NCBI GenBank assembly: GCA_018806915.1
Contig: JAGKQI010000043.1
Coordinates: 1,426,001 to 1,490,000 of the forward strand
Reading direction: 5' to 3'
Length of the DNA stretch: 64,000 bases
DNA from: Phytophthora colocasiae
Lineage: Eukaryota > Oomycota > Peronosporomycetes > Peronosporales > Peronosporaceae
The number at the start of each line of letters is the position of its first letter. Position 1 is the first letter of the stretch. A model generated the notes under the pieces. That model saw only the letters and a program-made list of their open reading frames with translations. It searched no databases and was not told the DNA's origin. Position numbers and translations under genes: made by a program. Below, one piece after another: positions 59,032 to 64,000 of the stretch.

Positions 59032-62000
59032 ATACCCGAGGGAGTGACTATGTGACCGAGGAAGGCCACTTGGTCACGACCCCACTTGCACTTCTTCATC
59101 TTGAGTTTAAAACCGGCAGTCCTGAAGCGCTCGAGTACTTGCCGAAGTCGCACGATGTGAGTTGGGAAGTCATCACTGAACACTACACAGTCGTCCAAGT
59201 AGACTAAGCAAGTCCTCCACTTCAAGTCAACAAGTACTCCTTCCATAAGTCGCTCAAAAGCAGGCACTGCATTGCACAGTCCAAACGGCATAACTAGCCA
59301 CTCAAACAGTCCGAACTTGCAGGCGAAAGCAGTCTTCCCGACACTTCCCGCGGCCATCCGCACATTCCAGTACCCCGAGGCAATGTCCATGGTTGAGAAG
59401 AGCTTAGCATTTCCTAATACATCTAGGATGTCGTCGATGAGTGGCATCGGATAACAGTCCTTCACAGTCACTGCATTGAGTCGACGGTAGTCGATACAGA
59501 AGCGGATGCCCCCGTCGGGTTTGCGTATCATCAGTACAGGACTAGCCCAAGGGCTGCTCGAGGGTCGAATGAGTCCCAAGTCCAGGTACTGCTGCACTTC
59601 GGCCTCCATCACATCACCTTCAGCTTTGGAGACGCGATAGGGTCGCTGCTTGATAGGAGGGTGGTCACCAGTGTCTATCTCGAACTCGAGTAGATGCGTC
59701 CGACCCGGCTTCATGGAAGTCTCGACGAACAAGTCTCGGTAGGACCCGAGTGTCTGCCGGAACAGCCTCTTCTGTTCCTCACTCAGCTTCGAATCGGTGA
59801 AGTCAACTGCAAACTCATCAGTTAGTTCCTTTTCGAGGTTCGGCATGGAGAGGTATGACGAGTCGGTAGTAGCGCCGGCAGCACTCACTACAGAGTGCAC
59901 CCAGTCTTCTTCAGTAGTTTTCCGGGACTCGACAGGTCCCGAGTCACTGCTCAACAGAGGAGTCGCCGGGGACTCGAACTCGAAAGCCGACTCCGGCACT
60001 ACTGTGGCGGCAGCGACTAGAGTACCCTTCTTGATGATCAGTTCCTCGGTAGAAGCATTGCAGACCTCGACTAATAACTTCCCTTGATTCACAGTACATA
60101 GCGTACGGGCAACTCGCACAGTGCCGTCCAGTCCGGGGACACCTTCAACTAGCACTGTTTGTCCATCACTTGCTCGACCCCGGACTTCGGACACCACAAG
60201 TGCTTGACCACCAGGACAGATGCGAACAGTCGAACTCACTCGGGCAGAGTGCACTTCTTCGACTCTAGGCGTGCCCAGTGAGAACACTTCGCCCGTGTCT
60301 TTCAGAGTCACTGAGTTAGTGTCCAAGTCGACAACAGCTCGGAACTGTCGAAGAGAGTCGGTCCCTAGTATCACATCCACATGCATGTGATCGACAACCA
60401 CAAAAGGTCGAACAATCTCCAAGGACCCAAGTCTGAGAGGAAGGTCGGCGACACCTCGTATCTTGAGCTGGTGACCCGACACTCCGTTCAAGTTTCCATT
60501 GTACGGTCGCAGAGAGTCACAGCTTCGGCCTATCCGTCGGAGTACTTTACGGTCGATTAAGCTCACTACGGCACCAGAGTTGATGAGTATGTCCACCGGG
60601 ACACAGTCGACATATCCAGGAGAAGTAGCTTCCACTCCACCTACGGAGCCAATCACTCTCTTGCCTTCCGGTACTATACCAGCGGCTTCGCTTTCTTCGA
60701 ACACTTCCCGTTCGACTAGTCCAGCCTTTCGAGAGTCACGGTTTTCTCCCTCAGTAGAGACTCGCACAGGATCAGACACTACGTACGCGTACTCATACCC
60801 GCTGTTCGAGTCTTCACGCGAACACCGAGTCCCCAGTTCTTCGATCTTCTGACCAGTCAAGGAGGAGTAGTCGAAGCGCACTTGCTTCGGGCTCCGCGTT
60901 TTTCGCGACGGGAAAGCTGTCCTTAGGCAGTCGTCACACCGGTCTTCTCGCTCCTTCAGCTTAGCTCGGATGAGTGGACCTTCACTCAAGTACTTCTCCA
61001 TTATTACACCCACGATGCGTTTCATCACGGAGCTACTCATCGCTCGATAGAATTGAGCTACTTTCGCCAGAGCCCGTTCCTCTAGATCATTTCCTCCCCA
61101 ATCAACTTCCGGGAGAACTAAGTCACTCAGGAGCGGCGACCCACAGTCGACACACACGGGGTTTACCTTTTCTTCCTCCTTGACTAAGTAGTACACCATT
61201 CGTCGGACTAGAGCATTCCATTTAGGATCCAGGCGTTTTCTTCGTCGGGAGGACACAGTCACTGCGTTGACCGCACTACAGGGGTTTTCAGACCAGTCGA
61301 TAGCCACATTTGCGATCACAGTCTCCTCGACACTGGAGTCGGTGGGCACGTCGTCACTTACTCCTGCTTGGTTATAGTCCGAAGTAACTCCGATCTCCCC
61401 ACCTCCCACATCTCGTCCGTCCGAATCAGCGACTCCCTCATGGTCGTGGAAGTAGTCGTTTTCCTTCGACTTCCTCAAGTCGCTAAAGTCGCGGTTAGCT
61501 CGCTTAGCCGCATTAGTAGCCGCCAGCGTCTTTCGATACCAGTCAGTCCAGTATTCGGGTGTAGCTAGCACTCCAGGTGACGACTCCCTTGTCCGGCTTA
61601 TGACTTCTTCAGGGATCCCTAATACGGTGCTTAAGTCGGTTAGAGTCATCTTCTGCGACTGAGACGCATTCCTTTCCACCCTCCTCTTGAGTTCTACTTC
61701 GTCCAACGGGAAGAGTCGCTCCTCGAGCTCTTTATCGTATTCTTCTTTTTCTTCTAGCACTCCCTTGTTTACTCCTTCGGTTAGTTCGTCCAGTTCTCGT
61801 TCGGAAAACACTCCGGTAGGTTCGGCAGTCGCCTCCGCGGCGTTACTCCTAGTGTTCGCCTCACTCCCACCCCTCGCATCGGTGGCAGACGACTCGCTCA
61901 CGGTTTCACTCAGCTCAACTACACTTTGAGCCTCCCGAGTCACATTCGCAGCCTCGACCTCAGTCTGCGTAACTTCTTCTTCAGTTGGGTCAGTCACCAG

Positions 62001-62720
62001 TTCAACAGTAGTTAGTCCCGGAGCGACTTCGGAAGTGTTCGCCTCACCCCCACCATCAGCATCGGTGGTAGACGGCACACTTGCAGTCTCGTTCGCTACT
62101 TTGCCGGTCTTGTCAGCAATTATTCCTGGAGTACCTTCACTAGCATAGGTCTCGTTATTTCGCAGTTGGCAATCAGTCTCCACACTCATCTCGTCAAGTA
62201 GCCCTTCACGGTTCTCCGTAGGTTCATCTCTATTCTCGCTCGTATCGGGGTCGAAAACGCTTTCATTAAACTCAGGACAGTCACTTTCACTTTCGTCATC
62301 ATTCTCGGACCGCATCTGAGTGGCTCCCAAGTCACCGAGGGAAGTAGTTTCTTCCTTCACACTTATTCCCTTAGTCACCCACTCGCAGTGGACAACTTCA
62401 CTCTTTGCGCGGGGCGCGGTCCAGTAGTTTACCGGGTTCGACTTCACCCGAACCTCATCTTCATACTCTCCGGCGTAAGGGTTCTTCAGTGAGTCCCCGA
62501 CGTAGGCCGTAGTCAGACAACTCGCTTCAACATCCTCACTCTCAGTTTTATCAGTCTCAATCATGTTCACTCCATTTTCAGTCGTTGTTCTCTTTACTGT
62601 CTCAGTTGAACTCACTCCATTTCCATAACGAGTAGTAGTGGACTTGGAAGTGACTTCACTCAAGTCACTTAGCTGGCAGGAGGAAGGAGTGACTTCACCC
62701 TTCCCTTCCTCCAGCCTCCT
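59032..62720 (-). CDS. Ty3/gypsy pol, 5' half: protease and reverse transcriptase
   Basis: Opens directly after the gag TGA in the same frame and runs about 1,230 codons to the insertion. The first about 650 residues are low-complexity acidic/Ser/Thr-rich sequence of unknown role. A retropepsin-like domain follows with ILINSGAVVSLIDRKV and ILGTDSLRQF; the catalytic Asp of the D-S/T-G triad is Asn. RT shows KPDGGIRFCIDYRRLN, FSTMDIASGYW, the MPFGLCNAV motif and the catalytic YLDDCVVFSDD box, ending at FLGHIVTPSGI where the YR element cuts in. Last codons of the open frame (to 58962) are read from repeat B2. Confidence 0.92.
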
Positions 62721-63998
62721 TCAGTGTTGACCTGAGCCAGAAGCCGCCCCAGCCTTCTGGACTAGCTGGTTCAGCGCCTCTCTCGACGGGCAGTTGGCCA
62801 CTACGTGGTCCGCACCTCCACACAGGAAGCAGGCCCTAGGGCCTCGACTGGCTTGGTAGTTAGAGCGAGAGTTGGAGTTCGTGTTCGGCGACTGTTGTTG
62901 CTGCTGGCGCTGGCCCGTTGACTGCTGTTGACGTTGGTACCCCCGAGGTAACTCACACTCGACGTAGACGTGACCAGTTCCTTGGCAGTTCGAGCAAGTC
63001 GAGTTGTTCCTTCGGCAGTTAATTCGACTACACCCCAACGTGTGGCACCTTCCACACACGGTGAGTCCTTCCTGAGTGTATAAGTCAGGTCCCTGTCGAA
63101 TACCTCGAGTCGGAGTCACCGGTAGGGAAGTAGTTGGCTGGATCGCATACACTCCTTGACTAGTAGCAGGCATGGCTTGGTACTGAATAGCAGCCGCAGT
63201 AGTTCCTCCTTGGTTAGTTACCGGAGCGGCAGCCTGCACTTGCTGTTGCGCTAAGAGACTCTGAGTCTGTTGCATCACAGCCAGAATTTGCTTCATCAAG
63301 TCATCATTCGCCGTTGACTTAGTAGGCTCGTCCTCGAAGTCAGCGTCGTCTTCCACTGGTAGGTGCTGGTTCTTGTACAGGAGCACTGCTACGGCTTGAG
63401 GTATTGAGTTTACCAAAGAAGTGTCTAGTGTGTTCCGCCACTGCTTGTTACGGAGTCCTGACAGGAAATACTGGTATCTCATCTCGGGGTCGAAGTACTG
63501 AGCGGCGTCACAGAGGCTAGAAATCAAGTCGCCCCACACTTCGGCCGACATACCTCTGGACCGTTTAGTCACCTTCAGTCGCTCAATCATCTGCAGAGGA
63601 GTCTGGCACACGAACTGGTTGTGGAAGCGAGTCCTCAGAGTGTTGAAGTCGTTAATCTGGGAGTAAGTCCACCATTCTTCACCAGTTTTGCCCTTAAGAC
63701 ACTCCCTGAAGGCACTCAACCGTAAGGAGTCGTCAAGTCCTTCAGTAGCTCTCTCGAACGCACTCCAGAAGGATCGAGCTTTGTCTGCCGAGGCACCATC
63801 AGAGTAAAATGGTTGAATCATCCGGACCGCATTCTTGATGTTGGACGGCATACCCAGTGGAGGCCGAGTCACTTGGTTCGCAGACTGTTGGTAGTTCGGA
63901 GTGTACTGACCGAGAAGTTGACCGGGAACTGGAGTGTATGGTTGACTACTCCTGCCCGTAGCGAGGTGTCCAGCAGTCATCATATTCGGAGCAGTCAC
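62721..63998 (-). CDS. Ty3/gypsy gag, 5' end at or beyond window edge
   Basis: About 425 codons; the frame is open to the right edge, so the true start may lie outside (first ATG candidates near 63983). A capsid-like helical core spans FYSDGASADKARSFWSAFERATEGLD to YFLSGLRNKQWRNTL, typical of gypsy gag. A Gln-rich linker follows, then two CCHC-type zinc knuckles: CSNCQGTGHVYVEC and CFLCGGADHVVANC. It ends with TGA at 62721-62723 and pol continues in the same frame. It packages the element RNA. Confidence 0.92.
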   Translation of the reverse strand: MTAPNMMTAGHLATGRSSQPYTPVPGQLLGQYTPNYQQSANQVTRPPLGMPSNIKNAVRMIQPFYSDGASADKARSFWSAFERATEGLDDSLRLSAFRECLKGKTGEEWWTYSQINDFNTLRTRFHNQFVCQTPLQMIERLKVTKRSRGMSAEVWGDLISSLCDAAQYFDPEMRYQYFLSGLRNKQWRNTLDTSLVNSIPQAVAVLLYKNQHLPVEDDADFEDEPTKSTANDDLMKQILAVMQQTQSLLAQQQVQAAAPVTNQGGTTAAAIQYQAMPATSQGVYAIQPTTSLPVTPTRGIRQGPDLYTQEGLTVCGRCHTLGCSRINCRRNNSTCSNCQGTGHVYVECELPRGYQRQQQSTGQRQQQQQSPNTNSNSRSNYQASRGPRACFLCGGADHVVANCPSREALNQLVQKAGAASGSGQH

Positions 63999-64000
63999 CG

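Overview
The window looks like nuclear DNA of an oomycete, most likely Phytophthora or a close relative. Genes are dense and mostly intronless. The few introns are 50-130 bp with GT-AG ends. Several start codons sit 20-45 nt downstream of the oomycete initiator/flanking motif (TCAYTTY..CAWTTT). Gene content fits: a CBEL-like PAN/CBM1 secreted protein, a flagellar coiled-coil protein, secreted purple acid phosphatases, a GH81 glucanase, and Ty3/gypsy, tyrosine-recombinase, MULE-like and pogo-like mobile elements. The call rests on motif reading by eye; no database search was run.

Region 1 (1-24.7 kb) is a gene-rich block. In order: the 3' end of an annexin gene; a mitochondrial EHD/dynamin-like GTPase; a BUD22-like ribosome-biogenesis gene with an in-frame TAG; a flagellar (CFAP45-like) coiled-coil gene; three tandem secreted purple acid phosphatases, the last with a late frameshift; an unknown acidic protein; a PAN/CBM1 protein; a divergent alpha-tubulin without Lys40; a five-exon nuclear protein; RER1; a four-exon cardiolipin synthase; a membrane-anchored GH81 glucanase; and an SR-type splicing factor.

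Region 2 (24.9-45 kb) is an expanded zinc alcohol dehydrogenase cluster. Seven ADH loci (three intact, four broken) lie around two tandem ABCC transporters and a patch of mobile-element debris (a TA-flanked MITE, a decayed MULE transposase, a 21-bp satellite). Four of the ADH copies form a large palindrome: two arms of about 2.23 kb, nearly identical, around a 505-bp spacer. The two ABCC genes share an almost identical 670-bp stretch over NBD2, which points to gene conversion. The first ABCC gene is frameshifted.

Region 3 (45.8-64 kb) is mobile DNA. It starts with a 792-bp pogo-like element with perfect 28-bp TIRs. A large minus-strand Ty3/gypsy element follows: gag at the right edge, then pol in the same frame after a single TGA. 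Its pol is split by a 5.7-kb plus-strand tyrosine-recombinase retrotransposon carrying split direct repeats in the order A1-ORFs-B1-A2-B2. Beyond the end of pol lie a hairpin-bearing non-coding stretch, a 544-aa antisense ORF and a multi-pass membrane ORF in the pol sense. These may be cargo of the gypsy element.

The strongest candidates for a second look are the ADH palindrome, the nested Ngaro/PAT-like element, and the divergent ORF pair next to the gypsy element.
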